From assembly GCF_019352895.1 (NCBI RefSeq), contig NZ_JAAAFX010000009.1:1105978-1169977 (forward strand): 64,000 nucleotides of DNA. Direction: 5' to 3'. The first letter of the stretch is position 1, and the number at the start of each line of letters is the position of its first letter. The stretch is from Variovorax boronicumulans. GTDB taxonomy: Bacteria > Pseudomonadota > Gammaproteobacteria > Burkholderiales > Burkholderiaceae_C. Shown piece after piece: positions 17,694-27,123 of the stretch. Below the pieces are notes generated by a model that saw nothing but the letters and a program-made list of their open reading frames with translations, did no database searches and was not told the DNA's origin. Both the position numbers and the translations under genes were made by a program.

Positions 17694-18215
17694 TCAGGGC
17701 CGCTTGATGCCGAAGGCGCCCAGCACCTGCTCGGTGTTCTTCTGCATCTGGTCGAAGATGCCCTTCGACTGCTCGACGTAATTGCCCATCAGGCCCTGCA
17801 GCATCGGCGACTGGATGGTCATGAAGCGCGCCCACATCTCCGGCGTGAGGTCTTCGGCCTTCTCCGTGAGTTGGGCCTGCATGTCGGTCAGCGCCTGGAT
17901 GTTCTTCTCGAGATAAGGGCCCATGTAGCCCTGCATCGCCTGTCCATAGAAACGGATGATGCTGGCCAGCACCGGTTCGGTGAACATCGGCGCCCCACCC
18001 GCCTCGGCCTCGAGGATGATCTGCAGCAGGATGCTGCGCGTCAGGTCCTCTCCGGTCTTGGCATCGCGCACCACGAAGGAAGCGCTCTGCATCACCAGCT
18101 GCCTGACCTCGGCCAGCGTGATGTAGGTGGAGGTATTGGTGTCGTAGAGCCTTCGGTTCGGGTACTTCTTGATCACTCGCTGGACCGGTTTTTCGCCGGA
18201 CTTCTTGCTCTGCAC
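17694..18215 (-). CDS. phaR: Polyhydroxyalkanoate synthesis repressor PhaR
   Basis: Transcriptional repressor that senses polyhydroxybutyrate granules and controls phasin and PHA genes. The 173-aa protein has the PHB/PHA DNA-binding domain with IKKYPNRRLYDTNTSTYI near residues 15-32, then the PHB-accumulation region with repeated MxGYM/IxGLM-like segments (GQAMQGYMGPYLEKN, MLQGLMGNYVEQS). The start is GTG at 18215, supported by AAGGAG six bases upstream. The frame stays open beyond it but without family similarity. It implies PHB storage in this organism, in line with the 3-hydroxybutyrate dehydrogenase gene at 22341. Confidence 0.94.
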   Translation of the reverse strand: MQSKKSGEKPVQRVIKKYPNRRLYDTNTSTYITLAEVRQLVMQSASFVVRDAKTGEDLTRSILLQIILEAEAGGAPMFTEPVLASIIRFYGQAMQGYMGPYLEKNIQALTDMQAQLTEKAEDLTPEMWARFMTIQSPMLQGLMGNYVEQSKGIFDQMQKNTEQVLGAFGIKRP

Positions 18216-18316
18216 TGAGGACTCCTTCAGGTGTTCACGCCGAGGGCGTGCGAACGATTCTAGGGAGCGGTTTTGCTGCACCGCGCCAAGGTTTACCCTG
18301 ACCGAGCGGACAGATC

Positions 18317-18736
18317 TCAAACTTCGGTCGCGTACTCGGCCCCGCATACCCTGCAAAGCGCGGATTCGGGCCGCTCTTCGCTGGGCTCGCGGAAGTGCAA
18401 GGGGCTCTTGATGCCGCTGAAGACCCAGCAGCGTGGGCAGTGCGCCTGGTCGGCCGTCGGCAGGTAGGCCCGGGCCCTTTGTTCGGCGCGCTCACGCGTC
18501 ACGGGGGCACCCTGGCGCGCGGCACGCGCGACGTCCGCCGCCGCCATCGTGCCGGTTCGGCCGCTGGCCTGGTCGCTCAGCCCATAGACCACGCGCGCAA
18601 ACTCGAACGGCGCCTGCCGCAGCAGCGCCGCGACGCGCAACGCCTGGCCCGAAGGCGCCGCCACCAGCGCAGACAAGTGGGTCACGACCAGAACCTCAAG
18701 AAACGATGGATCAAGGTACCACAGACCGCATCGCAT
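18317..18736 (-). CDS. Unrecognised protein with a C-terminal CxxC...CxxC zinc-ribbon-like pair
   Basis: A protein of up to 139 aa that I cannot assign. Two cysteine pairs near the C-terminus, CPRC and CRVC separated by about 26 residues, would make a zinc ribbon. The middle is a helical, Ala/Arg-rich stretch (LLRQAPFEFARVVYGLSDQ). The start is uncertain: ATG at 18736 lacks a good ribosome site, and a GTG further down near VVTHLSALV is an alternative. It lies 101 bp upstream of phaR on the same strand. Confidence 0.55.
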   Translation of the reverse strand: MRCGLWYLDPSFLEVLVVTHLSALVAAPSGQALRVAALLRQAPFEFARVVYGLSDQASGRTGTMAAADVARAARQGAPVTRERAEQRARAYLPTADQAHCPRCWVFSGIKSPLHFREPSEERPESALCRVCGAEYATEV

Positions 18737-18901
18737 CGACCATCCCACCAAAGCAGGAGGACGGCCATGCAGGCAGCAGGAAGGTGCGGCGCAGCGCCGC
18801 GTGGATGAGGCGCCCTCCGGGCCGCAAGGAATGTCCCGGTGATCTGTTGCCGGCAATTCCCGCATCAGGAAAAGAAGACGCCAGCAAACGCCGGAAGAAA
18901 T

Positions 18902-18937
18902 AAAAAAAGCCTTCCAAATCTATTGATTTGGAAGGCT
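18902..18937 (-). terminator. Rho-independent terminator after tRNA-Val
   Basis: Read on the minus strand, a perfect 13-bp stem (AGCCTTCCAAATC with its complement) and a four-base loop are followed by seven T residues. It lies 17 bases after the tRNA 3' end and ends that transcript. The 165 bases between it and the next gene (18737-18901) hold nothing I can identify. Confidence 0.92.
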
Positions 18938-18954
18938 CTCTACCAATGGTTAAT

Positions 18955-19031
18955 TGGTAGGCGCGATTGGATTCGAACCAACGACCCCCACCATGTCAAG
19001 GTGGTGCTCTAACCAACTGAGCTACGCGCCT
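18955..19031 (-). tRNA. tRNA-Val(GAC)
   Basis: 77-nt tRNA with encoded CCA. Read on the minus strand, the acceptor is AGGCGCG/CGCGCCT with discriminator A. The D arm is TAGCTCAGTTGGTTAGAGCA. The anticodon stem CACCT.../...GGTG has loop TTGACAT, giving anticodon GAC for valine GUC/GUU codons. The T arm is GTTGGTTCGAATCCAAT. Confidence 0.96.
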
Positions 19032-19055
19032 AGATGTCGTTTTCGAGAAGCATCT

Positions 19056-19084
19056 ATTGTAGCATCCAAAAACCGCGTTTTCAG
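19056..19084 (-). promoter_or_regulatory. Promoter of tRNA-Val
   Basis: On the minus strand, -35 CTGAAA (19079-19084, 4 of 6) and -10 TACAAT (19056-19061, 5 of 6) are separated by exactly 17 bp. Transcription would start near 19049, about 18 bases before the mature tRNA 5' end. The -35 includes the TGA stop codon of relA, so tRNA-Val has its own promoter although it follows relA. Confidence 0.65.
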
Positions 19085-21321
19085 CGACGACGTGAAGATC
19101 TCACGCCATTGACCGAAGAAACTATCTTGAGCACCTGCGTCAGCCGCGCGGCGTCGGAGATCTCCACGGTGAACGTCATCCACGCCGTGCCCTTCACCGA
19201 CTGGGTCTGCACGCCGATCACGTTCATCTTTTCGCGTGCGAACACATCGGAGATGTCGCGCAGCAAGCCCTGACGGTCGGCGGCCTCGACCGCCACATCG
19301 ACCGCATAGAGCGCGCCCTCCTCGGCCTTGGGCCGGCCCCACTCGACATCGATCACGCGTTCGGGGTTGTGGCCGGACATCGTGCGGAAGTTGCTGCAGT
19401 CGCGACGGTGCACGCTGACCCCGTGGCCGCGCGTCACGAAGCCGCCGATCGCGTCGGGCGGCACCGGCCGGCAGCACTTGGCGAGCTGCGTCATCAGCGA
19501 GGACACGCCGACCACCAGCACGCCGCCCTTCGAAGCCTTGTCGCTGGCCCGCGGCTTCTTCAGCTGCACGCCTTCGTCCGGCCCCGGCGCAGGCTCGGGC
19601 GGCCGCACCAGCATCTCGATGTTGCGCAGCGAGAACTCGTCCTTGCCCACCACCTCGAACAGATGGTCGGCCGACTTGAAACCCAGTTGCGAGGCCAGGT
19701 CCTCGAGCCGCGTGGACGTCTTGCCCTCGCGCTGCAGCAGTTTCTCGACCGCCTCGCGGCCCTTGGCGATGGTCTCGTGCGTGACCTGTGCGTTGAACCA
19801 GGCCCGGACCTTGGCGCGCGCCCGGTGGCTGGCCAGATAGCCCAGCTCGGCATTGAGCCAGTCGCGCGACGGACCGCCTTCCTTGGCCGCGATGATCTCC
19901 ACCGTCTGGCCGTTCTGCAGCGGCGTGTTGAGCTGCACCATCACGCCGTCGATGCGCGCGCCGCGGCAGCGATGGCCCAGGCTGGTGTGCACCGTGTAGG
20001 CGAAGTCGACCGCGGTCGCGCCCTGTGGCAATTCGACGATGGCCGCATCGGGCGTCAGCACATAGATGCGGTCCTCGAACAGGCCCTGGCCCTGCTGGCC
20101 GCCCGACAGGTCGCGCTCCCAGGCCAGCAGCTGGCGCAGCACCGCGATCTTGGCGTCGTACTCGCCGCTGGCCCAGACGCCCGCATAGCCCTTGTGGCCG
20201 GCTTCCTTGTAGGCCCAGTGCGCCGCCACGCCATGCTCGGCATGGTCGTGCATTTCCTCGGTGCGGATCTGGATCTCGATCGGCTTGCCGGGCTTCCCGT
20301 CGGCCGATTTGCGCACCACGGTGTGCAGCGACTGGTAGCCGTTGGGCTTGGGCCGTGCGATGTAGTCGTCGAACTCCTCGTCGAGCGGCTGGAAATGCGA
20401 GTGCACCCAGGCCAGCGCGGCGTAGCAATCCTTGATGTCCGCCACCACCACGCGCAGCGCGAGGATGTCGAAGACCTGCGCGAAGTCCAGCGACTTGCCG
20501 CGCATCTTCTTGACGATGCTGTAGATGTTCTTGGGCCGGCCCTGCACCTTGGCCTGGATGCCCTCGCCCTTGAGCTCCTGCTCGAGCTGCAGCCGCAGCT
20601 GCTCGACATAGCCTTCGCGCTCGACCCGCTTCTCGTCGAGCAGCCGGGCGATCAGCTTGTAGGTCTCGGGCTCGAGAAAGCGGAAGGACAGGTCCTCGAT
20701 CTCCCACTTGACCTGCCAGATGCCCAGCCGGTTGGCCAGCGGCGCGAAGACCTGCAGCGACTCGCGCGCCACGTTCTCGGCCACCGGCTCCTTGGTCGCC
20801 GCGGCATAGCGCAGCGTCTGCAGCCGCGAGGCCAGCCGCAGCATCACCACGCGCAGGTCGCGCGAGAACGCCAGCAGCATCTTGCGCACGTTCTCGGTCT
20901 GGGCGCTGTTGCCGTCGGCGGCATGCACGCCAGCCGTGGCCGAACGCGCCTGCTTCTGCACATGGACCAGCTTGGTGGTCTCGACCGCCAGCGCCGCGAA
21001 GTTGTCGCCGAAGACCTTGGCGATGACTTCCTGCGGGCGGTTCAGGTGCTGGCAGGAATAGACCAGGTAGCTGGCCGCCTGCATCGCCTCGGAGCCGCCC
21101 ATGGCGGCCACGATGGTGGCCACGGCGTCGGCATGCGCGAGCGTGTTTTCGCCGGTGTCGAGGGTCTCGTCGGCGATCAGCGGCTCGGCGAAGGCGCGCG
21201 CGCGGCCCAGCATGTTCTCCATGACCGGCGTGCGCTCGGCGGTGGCGGCCGACAAGGGGTAGTCGACCACCGCGGACTCTGCGCCCGCGCGGGTGGGTGT
21301 GCTGGAAGGATCGCGCTTCAC
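19081..21321 (-). CDS. relA: GTP pyrophosphokinase RelA ((p)ppGpp synthetase)
   Basis: Ribosome-associated stringent-response enzyme that makes (p)ppGpp from ATP and GTP or GDP. The domain order is a decayed HD hydrolase region, the synthetase (with EFDDYIARPKPNGYQSLHT), TGS (GATAVDFAYTVHTSLGHRC), a zinc-finger region with LAKCCRPVPPDAIGGFV, and a C-terminal ACT domain. The hydrolase HD motif is replaced (YLVYSCQHLN), and EFDD rather than RFKD marks the RelA type rather than SpoT. The start is GTG at 21321, overlapping the upstream stop as GTGA. It gives 746 aa, close to E. coli RelA at 744. A second, SpoT-like hydrolase is expected elsewhere. Confidence 0.95.
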   Translation of the reverse strand: MKRDPSSTPTRAGAESAVVDYPLSAATAERTPVMENMLGRARAFAEPLIADETLDTGENTLAHADAVATIVAAMGGSEAMQAASYLVYSCQHLNRPQEVIAKVFGDNFAALAVETTKLVHVQKQARSATAGVHAADGNSAQTENVRKMLLAFSRDLRVVMLRLASRLQTLRYAAATKEPVAENVARESLQVFAPLANRLGIWQVKWEIEDLSFRFLEPETYKLIARLLDEKRVEREGYVEQLRLQLEQELKGEGIQAKVQGRPKNIYSIVKKMRGKSLDFAQVFDILALRVVVADIKDCYAALAWVHSHFQPLDEEFDDYIARPKPNGYQSLHTVVRKSADGKPGKPIEIQIRTEEMHDHAEHGVAAHWAYKEAGHKGYAGVWASGEYDAKIAVLRQLLAWERDLSGGQQGQGLFEDRIYVLTPDAAIVELPQGATAVDFAYTVHTSLGHRCRGARIDGVMVQLNTPLQNGQTVEIIAAKEGGPSRDWLNAELGYLASHRARAKVRAWFNAQVTHETIAKGREAVEKLLQREGKTSTRLEDLASQLGFKSADHLFEVVGKDEFSLRNIEMLVRPPEPAPGPDEGVQLKKPRASDKASKGGVLVVGVSSLMTQLAKCCRPVPPDAIGGFVTRGHGVSVHRRDCSNFRTMSGHNPERVIDVEWGRPKAEEGALYAVDVAVEAADRQGLLRDISDVFAREKMNVIGVQTQSVKGTAWMTFTVEISDAARLTQVLKIVSSVNGVRSSRRR

Positions 21322-22271
21322 GTGTCGAACAGGAAAGAAGTGACGGCCGCGCTCTGCGCCGGCGCGACGAAGGTCGGCGCGTGGCCCACGCCCTCGAATT
21401 CCACCCGCTGCGCGCGCGGGCCGCGCTGGGTCATGGCGTGCGCCGTGTCGGGCGACAGCAGATCGGACTGCGCGCCACGCGTGAGCAGCGTCGGTGCCGT
21501 GATGGCATCGTAGAGCGACCACATCACCGCCTCGCCCTGCGCCGCGATCTCGGCCGTGATGGCGCGGAAAGGCACGGCGATGGCCGGGTCGTAGTGCAGC
21601 ACGAGCGGGCCGTCGGCCGGCGCGTCCACCGACAGTTTGGCCGCGCCGTCGGCCGTGCGCTGCGCCGCGGGCGCGACCATGTGCTGCGACAAGGCCAGCC
21701 ACTGTGCGGGCGTGTGCGGACCGAAGGTCTGCGAAATCGCCCACATCGCATCGGACGCTTCCTGCAGGGACGCGAAGCGCCCCACCTTGCCCAGATAGAG
21801 ACCGATGCGCTGCAGCGCCCCGGCATCGATCGCCGGGCCGACGTCGTTCAGCACCAGCCGGTGCACCGGCACGGGCAGCGGCAATTCGTGGTGGCCGGCC
21901 AGGATCAGGCCGATCAGGCCGCCCATGCTGGTGCCGACATAGTCGAAGCGCTCGATCGGCGCATGGCCGTGCAACTGCATCAGCAGCGCGACCATGTCCG
22001 CCGCGTAGAGCGGCACCTGGTAGCCGTTGGGGTCGCGCAGCCAGTCGCTCCGGCCGCGGCCGACCACGTCGGGGCAGACCACGCGCACATGGCCTCCGGC
22101 GCGCGCCACGATCGCCTGCGCGAGCGCATCGAAATCGCGGCCCTGGCGCGACAGGCCGTGCACGCACAACACCACCTGCGGGCTGTTGGCGTCGCCCCAT
22201 TGCCAGTACGCCATGCGGTGACCGCCTTGCGCGTCGGCGCATGGCACAAAAGACAGGGTCGGTTCAGTCAT
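21318..22271 (-). CDS. Alpha/beta hydrolase
   Basis: A 317-aa alpha/beta-hydrolase-fold enzyme starting MTEPTLSFVPC. It has the oxyanion region VLCVHGLSRQGRDFD, the nucleophile elbow GTSMGG with Ser115, and a C-terminal catalytic His in EFEGVGHAPTF. Substrate unknown; the length and lack of a signal peptide suggest a cytosolic esterase or lactonase. Its TGA overlaps the GTG start of relA (GTGA), so relA translation may depend on it. It is divergent from the 3-hydroxybutyrate dehydrogenase gene. Confidence 0.85.
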   Translation of the reverse strand: MTEPTLSFVPCADAQGGHRMAYWQWGDANSPQVVLCVHGLSRQGRDFDALAQAIVARAGGHVRVVCPDVVGRGRSDWLRDPNGYQVPLYAADMVALLMQLHGHAPIERFDYVGTSMGGLIGLILAGHHELPLPVPVHRLVLNDVGPAIDAGALQRIGLYLGKVGRFASLQEASDAMWAISQTFGPHTPAQWLALSQHMVAPAAQRTADGAAKLSVDAPADGPLVLHYDPAIAVPFRAITAEIAAQGEAVMWSLYDAITAPTLLTRGAQSDLLSPDTAHAMTQRGPRAQRVEFEGVGHAPTFVAPAQSAAVTSFLFDT

Positions 22272-22340
22272 GAGCGGGGGGCGAATTCGGGGTCGGATAA
22301 TCGGCTCGTTGCATCCTAATTCATCCGGAGATTGATCATC

Positions 22341-23111
<771 letters not shown>

Positions 23112-23124
23112 CCCGTCCTTCGAT

Positions 23125-23814
23125 CTACTTGAGCTGCACTGCGCCCGAGACGCTCACCACGACCGAGGTCTTGCCGGCCTCGATCGGCACCGGTGCATCG
23201 GAAGACATGGCCTTGGCCTGCATGGCCATCATGCGCGGACGGATCGGGCCGCCTTCGTTGGCGTTGACCGACACTTCGCGCAGCGTGTAGCCCGAGAAAC
23301 CGAAGCCCTGGGCCAGCTCGGTGGCCTTCTGCTTGAAGTTCTCGATGGCGATGGACTGGGCCTCGGTCTCGACCTTGGCACGCTGCTCGCGGCTCAGGCC
23401 GAAGCCGACGCTGCCGACGGTCAGCGTGCTGATCTTGCCGGCCGTCTGAGTGATGCGCGGGAAGTCGCGGCCTTCGAGCACAAGTTCGGTCGAACCCTGC
23501 CAGCCGTTGATCTTGCCTTCGCGGGTGTAGCGCGGCGACAGGCTGAAGTTGCCGGTGCGCACGTCGAGCTGGCCGGGCTGCGCGCTCTTGCGGGCCTCGG
23601 TCAGGGCGGCGTCCAGCGCAGCCTTGAGCTGGTTCTGCACCGTGGCGGCATCGGCCGCGTCACGCGAGGTGCTCAGGGTCATGCTCAGCAGGTCCTGCTG
23701 CACTTCCACAGTGCCGCTGGCGGACAGCTGAAGCACGTTCTGGGGCGGCGCCGTTTCGGCGGTTGCGGCCATGGCGGCACAACCCAACACGGCCAGCGCG
23801 ACGATCGATTTCAT
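23125..23814 (-). CDS. Exported SIMPL-domain protein (YggE/DUF541 family)
   Basis: A 229-aa periplasmic protein with a signal peptide (MKSIVALAVLGCAAMAATAE). The SIMPL/DUF541 domain is recognised by LQLSASGTVEVQQDLLSM at the start, an ARKSAQPGQLDVRTGNFSLSPRY-type middle, and the ending ASVSVSGAVQL-like VVVSVSGAVQLK. Relatives such as E. coli YggE are linked to oxidative stress tolerance, but the biochemical role is unknown. It converges on bdhA with a 13-bp gap. Confidence 0.85.
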   Translation of the reverse strand: MKSIVALAVLGCAAMAATAETAPPQNVLQLSASGTVEVQQDLLSMTLSTSRDAADAATVQNQLKAALDAALTEARKSAQPGQLDVRTGNFSLSPRYTREGKINGWQGSTELVLEGRDFPRITQTAGKISTLTVGSVGFGLSREQRAKVETEAQSIAIENFKQKATELAQGFGFSGYTLREVSVNANEGGPIRPRMMAMQAKAMSSDAPVPIEAGKTSVVVSVSGAVQLK

Positions 23815-23882
23815 TGCGTTCAAGAATTCCCCTTGGATTTGAATTGGAAGACAGAGACGGCCCCGGGCACCGGGGCGTCGGC

Positions 23883-24230
23883 TCAGGGCCGCTGACTGCG
23901 CGGCAGCGTGAGCTGGCGCTGGGACGTCGACGGCACGGACGAGTCCGAGACCACCGGCTCGACGGCCCTGGGTGCATCGTAGCGCGGCGTCCATTGCTGC
24001 CTGACCTGGCTGCGCAGTTCGGCGAGCTCCGAGGGCGTGAGCCGACGGCCGGCGGCGGCCTCCTCCCGCTGCACCTCCTCGCGTTGCGAGGCCCGGTGGA
24101 TCTCGACCGCCTTGCGCATCTCGGACCGGGTGGCGCCACCGATCTGCTGGATGCCGTCGGGCACCGCCCACGAGGCGGAAGAGGCCGAGGCGATCAACAC
24201 GAGCGGCAGCAGATGGACAATGGATCTCAT
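23883..24230 (-). CDS. Small exported protein of unknown function
   Basis: A 115-aa protein with a clear signal peptide (MRSIVHLLPLVLIASASSASWA). A charged, helical, Glu/Arg-rich middle (EIHRASQREEVQREEAAAGRRL) follows, then a Pro/Ser-rich end. An ATG three codons upstream (24239) is an alternative start. It lies between the SIMPL-domain gene (same strand, 68-bp gap) and ompR on the other strand. I do not recognise the family. Confidence 0.65.
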   Translation of the reverse strand: MRSIVHLLPLVLIASASSASWAVPDGIQQIGGATRSEMRKAVEIHRASQREEVQREEAAAGRRLTPSELAELRSQVRQQWTPRYDAPRAVEPVVSDSSVPSTSQRQLTLPRSQRP

Positions 24231-24402
24231 GGGTGGCATGGAGCGGGGAAGCCCCCACTTTGCCACTAAGATTTGCCCGCGCCGGGCCTGCAAGGCGAGT
24301 GTAGGCAAGTTGTGTAACTTAGTGTCAGACAAGCACATAAAGCGTCCGTATGGGCAGCTAACGGCATCAGAATCGCTACTGTTACAAATCACCGTTGTAG
24401 AA

Positions 24403-25134
24403 ATGAATCAGACTCCTGCCCGTACCGACAAGGTCGTGATCGTCGACGACGATGCCCGCATCCGCGACTTGCTCCGCCGCTACCTGACCCAGGAGGGTTT
24501 CGAGGTGATCGTCGCGGAGGACGGCAAGGCCCTCAATCGCATTCTTCTGCGCGACACGGTCGACCTGATCGTGCTCGACCTGATGATGCCCGGCGAAGAC
24601 GGCCTGTCGGTCTGCCGCCGCCTGCGCGCCGCCAACGACCGCACGCCCATCATCATGCTGACCGCCAAGGGCGAGGACGTGGACCGGATCGTCGGCCTCG
24701 AAGTCGGTGCCGACGACTACCTGGGCAAGCCCTTCAATCCGCGCGAGCTGCTGGCCCGCGTGCACGCGGTGCTGCGCCGCCGTCCGCCGCTCGAAGCGCC
24801 CGGCGCGCCCTCGACCGACAACGAGACCGTCAATTTCGGCCCGTTCAGCTTCGACCTCGGCTCGCGCACGCTCAAGAAGGACGGCGAAGAACTGTCGCTG
24901 ACCACCGGCGAGTTCGCGATGCTCAAGGCGCTGGTGCGCCATCCGCGCCAGCCGCTGTCGCGCGAAAAGCTCGCCCAGCTGGCGCGCGGTCGCGAATTCG
25001 AACCCTTCGACCGCAGCCTCGACGTGCAGATCTCGCGGCTGCGCAAGCTGGTCGAGTCGGACGCCGCGGCGCCGCGGTACATCCAGACGGTGTGGGGTGT
25101 GGGCTACGTGTTCGTTCCGGACGGTACGACCTGA
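24403..25134 (+). CDS. ompR: Response regulator OmpR
   Basis: DNA-binding regulator phosphorylated by EnvZ, controlling porin and envelope genes in response to osmolarity. The 243-aa product has a receiver domain with the acidic pair Asp15/16, phosphoacceptor Asp59 in LIVLDLMMP, and Lys109 in YLGKPFNP. A winged-helix C-terminal domain ends QTVWGVGYVFVPDG. It starts MNQTPARTDKVVIVDDD. The 172-bp upstream region is AT-richer than its surroundings and probably holds the promoter; no hexamer pair is convincing. envZ starts 10 bp downstream. Confidence 0.95.
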   Translation: MNQTPARTDKVVIVDDDARIRDLLRRYLTQEGFEVIVAEDGKALNRILLRDTVDLIVLDLMMPGEDGLSVCRRLRAANDRTPIIMLTAKGEDVDRIVGLEVGADDYLGKPFNPRELLARVHAVLRRRPPLEAPGAPSTDNETVNFGPFSFDLGSRTLKKDGEELSLTTGEFAMLKALVRHPRQPLSREKLAQLARGREFEPFDRSLDVQISRLRKLVESDAAAPRYIQTVWGVGYVFVPDGTT

Positions 25135-25144
25135 AGCACGGCTG

Positions 25145-26626
25145 ATGTATCCGGAGGCCACGGGCCCGAACACCACCCAACCGACGCCGCTTTCCGACGA
25201 CGGGCCGCAGGTCACGATGCCCAGCCCGCTCGAGGGCCTGGCGCATGCACAGCGGCGGCATCTGGGGATCAAGCTCGGCCTGAGCCTGTTCTGGCGCACC
25301 TTCTTCCTGCTGGCGTTGCTGCTGTTCGGCTGCACCTTCGCCTGGCTCCAGTCCTTTCGCGCGCTCGAGTACGAGCCGCGCGCCATCCAGACCGCCCACC
25401 AGATCGCCTCGTTGGTGAATCTCACGCGCGCGGCGCTGGTCTATTCCGACGCCATCACCCGCGTCTCGCTGATCAAGACCCTGGCCGACCAGGAAGGCGT
25501 GCGCATCCTGCCGCGCGAGCCCAACGACCGCTTCGAGCCCTACACCAGTGGCACGCTCGACCAGCGCGTGACCGAGGAGCTGATCGACCAGCTCGGTGAA
25601 GGGACTACCGTGGCCAGCCGCGTCAACGACGAGCCCGGCCTGTGGATCGGTTTCACGATCGAGAGCGACACCTACTGGCTGCTGCTCGACCCGACGCGCT
25701 TCAGCCGCGTGGGTGGCCGCACCTGGCTGGTCTGGCTGATCACCGCGATCACGCTCTCGCTGGCCGGCGCGGCGCTGATCACGCGCTTCATCAACCGCCC
25801 GCTCAAGCAGCTGTCGCGCGCCACGCTGCAGGTGCGCGAGGGCGAGTACGAGGCACACCGGCTCGACGAGCGCGCGCGCACCAACGAGATCCGCGCGGTC
25901 AACATCGGCTTCAACCGCATGGCGGACCAGCTGGCAAAGATCGAGCAGGACCGCGCCATCATGCTGGCCGGCATCTCGCACGACCTGCGCACGCCGCTCG
26001 CGCGGCTGCGGCTGGAAACCGAAATGAGCGTGGCCGACGAGGACGCGCGCGAACACATGGCGGCCGACATCGCGCAGCTCGACGCGATCATCGACAAGTT
26101 CCTCGACTACGCGCGGCCCGACCATGTCGATTTCCGGCCGGTGCTGCTGCGCGACGTGATCGACGCCTGCACCTATGCGGTCCAGGACCATGACGACATG
26201 CAGATCAAGGTCGACGTGCCGGCCGACCTGCGCGTGATGGCCGACGAGGTCGAGCTGCAGCGCGTGATCTCCAACCTGGTGGAGAACGCGCGCCGTTACG
26301 GCCGCACGCCCGCCACCGGCGTGGCCGACGTGACGATCCAGGCGCAGGCGCACGACGAGGCGGTGCTGATCAAGGTGCGCGACCACGGGGCCGGCGTGGC
26401 GCCGGCCATCCTGTCGCAGCTGACCAAGCCCTTCTTCCGGGGCGACACCGCCCGCACCTCGGCGGCCGGCGCCGGACTGGGCCTGTCGATCGTGGCCAAG
26501 AACATCGAGCGCATGGGCGGCACCTTCGCGCTCACCAGCACGCCGGGGCGCGGCTTCGCGGCCCACATCCGGATGCCGCGCGCGATGCCCAGCAAGTCGG
26601 CCGGAACGATCGGCAAGAAGGCCTAG
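25145..26626 (+). CDS. envZ: Osmosensor histidine kinase EnvZ
   Basis: Inner-membrane sensor kinase partner of OmpR. The 493-aa protein has a longer N-terminal tail than E. coli EnvZ, a first membrane segment (FFLLALLLFGCTFAWL), a periplasmic sensor, and a second membrane segment (WLITAITLSLAGAALITRF). A HAMP linker follows, then the H-box AGISHDLRTPLARLR with His279 and the ATPase N-box VISNLVENARRYG and G-boxes. Its last 4 bases overlap the end of converging ispF. Confidence 0.94.
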   Translation: MYPEATGPNTTQPTPLSDDGPQVTMPSPLEGLAHAQRRHLGIKLGLSLFWRTFFLLALLLFGCTFAWLQSFRALEYEPRAIQTAHQIASLVNLTRAALVYSDAITRVSLIKTLADQEGVRILPREPNDRFEPYTSGTLDQRVTEELIDQLGEGTTVASRVNDEPGLWIGFTIESDTYWLLLDPTRFSRVGGRTWLVWLITAITLSLAGAALITRFINRPLKQLSRATLQVREGEYEAHRLDERARTNEIRAVNIGFNRMADQLAKIEQDRAIMLAGISHDLRTPLARLRLETEMSVADEDAREHMAADIAQLDAIIDKFLDYARPDHVDFRPVLLRDVIDACTYAVQDHDDMQIKVDVPADLRVMADEVELQRVISNLVENARRYGRTPATGVADVTIQAQAHDEAVLIKVRDHGAGVAPAILSQLTKPFFRGDTARTSAAGAGLGLSIVAKNIERMGGTFALTSTPGRGFAAHIRMPRAMPSKSAGTIGKKA

Positions 26627-27123
26627 CGATGGAGCAGCGCGATGGCGCGCGCTTCCATCGCCCTGCCCTCGCCCACCGGGCCCAGCTTCTCGGCCGTCTT
26701 GGCCTTCACGTTGACCTGCTCCACCGCCAGCCCTAGCGTCTGCGCGATGCGCTCGCACATGGCCGGGATGTGCGGCGCCAGCTTGGGCGCCTGCGCGATC
26801 ACCGTGCTGTCGACGTTGCCGATCTGCCAGCCCGCGGCTCGCACGCGGTGCGCGGCTTCGGCGAGCAGCACCGCCGAATCGGCACCGCGGAACTGCGCGT
26901 CGGTGTCGGGGAAATGACGGCCGATGTCGCCCAGGCCGGCCGCGCCCAGCAGCGCGTCGGTGATCGCGTGCAGCAGCACGTCGGCATCCGAATGGCCCAG
27001 CAGGCCGGTGCTGTGCGGCACCTCGATGCCGCCCAGGATCAGCTTGCGGCCGGCCACGAGCTGGTGGACGTCCCAGCCCTCGCCCACGCGGATGTCGAAA
27101 GAGGGTTTGGCGGCGGTGCTCAT
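26623..27123 (-). CDS. ispF: 2-C-methyl-D-erythritol 2,4-cyclodiphosphate synthase
   Basis: Trimeric zinc enzyme of the MEP isoprenoid pathway that forms the cyclic diphosphate. The 166-aa protein has the zinc-binding pair Asp18 and His20 in GEGWDVHQL. Further on are LLGHSDADVLLHAITDAL, the DIGRHFPDTD loop and the C-terminal KAKTAEKLGPVGEGRAMEA. Its ATG overlaps the ispD stop as ATGA, so ispD and ispF are coupled. Confidence 0.97.
   Translation of the reverse strand: MSTAAKPSFDIRVGEGWDVHQLVAGRKLILGGIEVPHSTGLLGHSDADVLLHAITDALLGAAGLGDIGRHFPDTDAQFRGADSAVLLAEAAHRVRAAGWQIGNVDSTVIAQAPKLAPHIPAMCERIAQTLGLAVEQVNVKAKTAEKLGPVGEGRAMEARAIALLHR

Noticed and set aside
19081..21321. Reading the stringent-response gene as bifunctional SpoT
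   Set aside because: The HD hydrolase motif is lost and the synthetase has EFDD, both RelA traits.
24240..24402. A -35/-10 pair for ompR (TTGTGT near 24310 with CATAAA near 24336)
   Set aside because: Spacing is about 20 bp and the -10 is poor, so I do not list it as a promoter.
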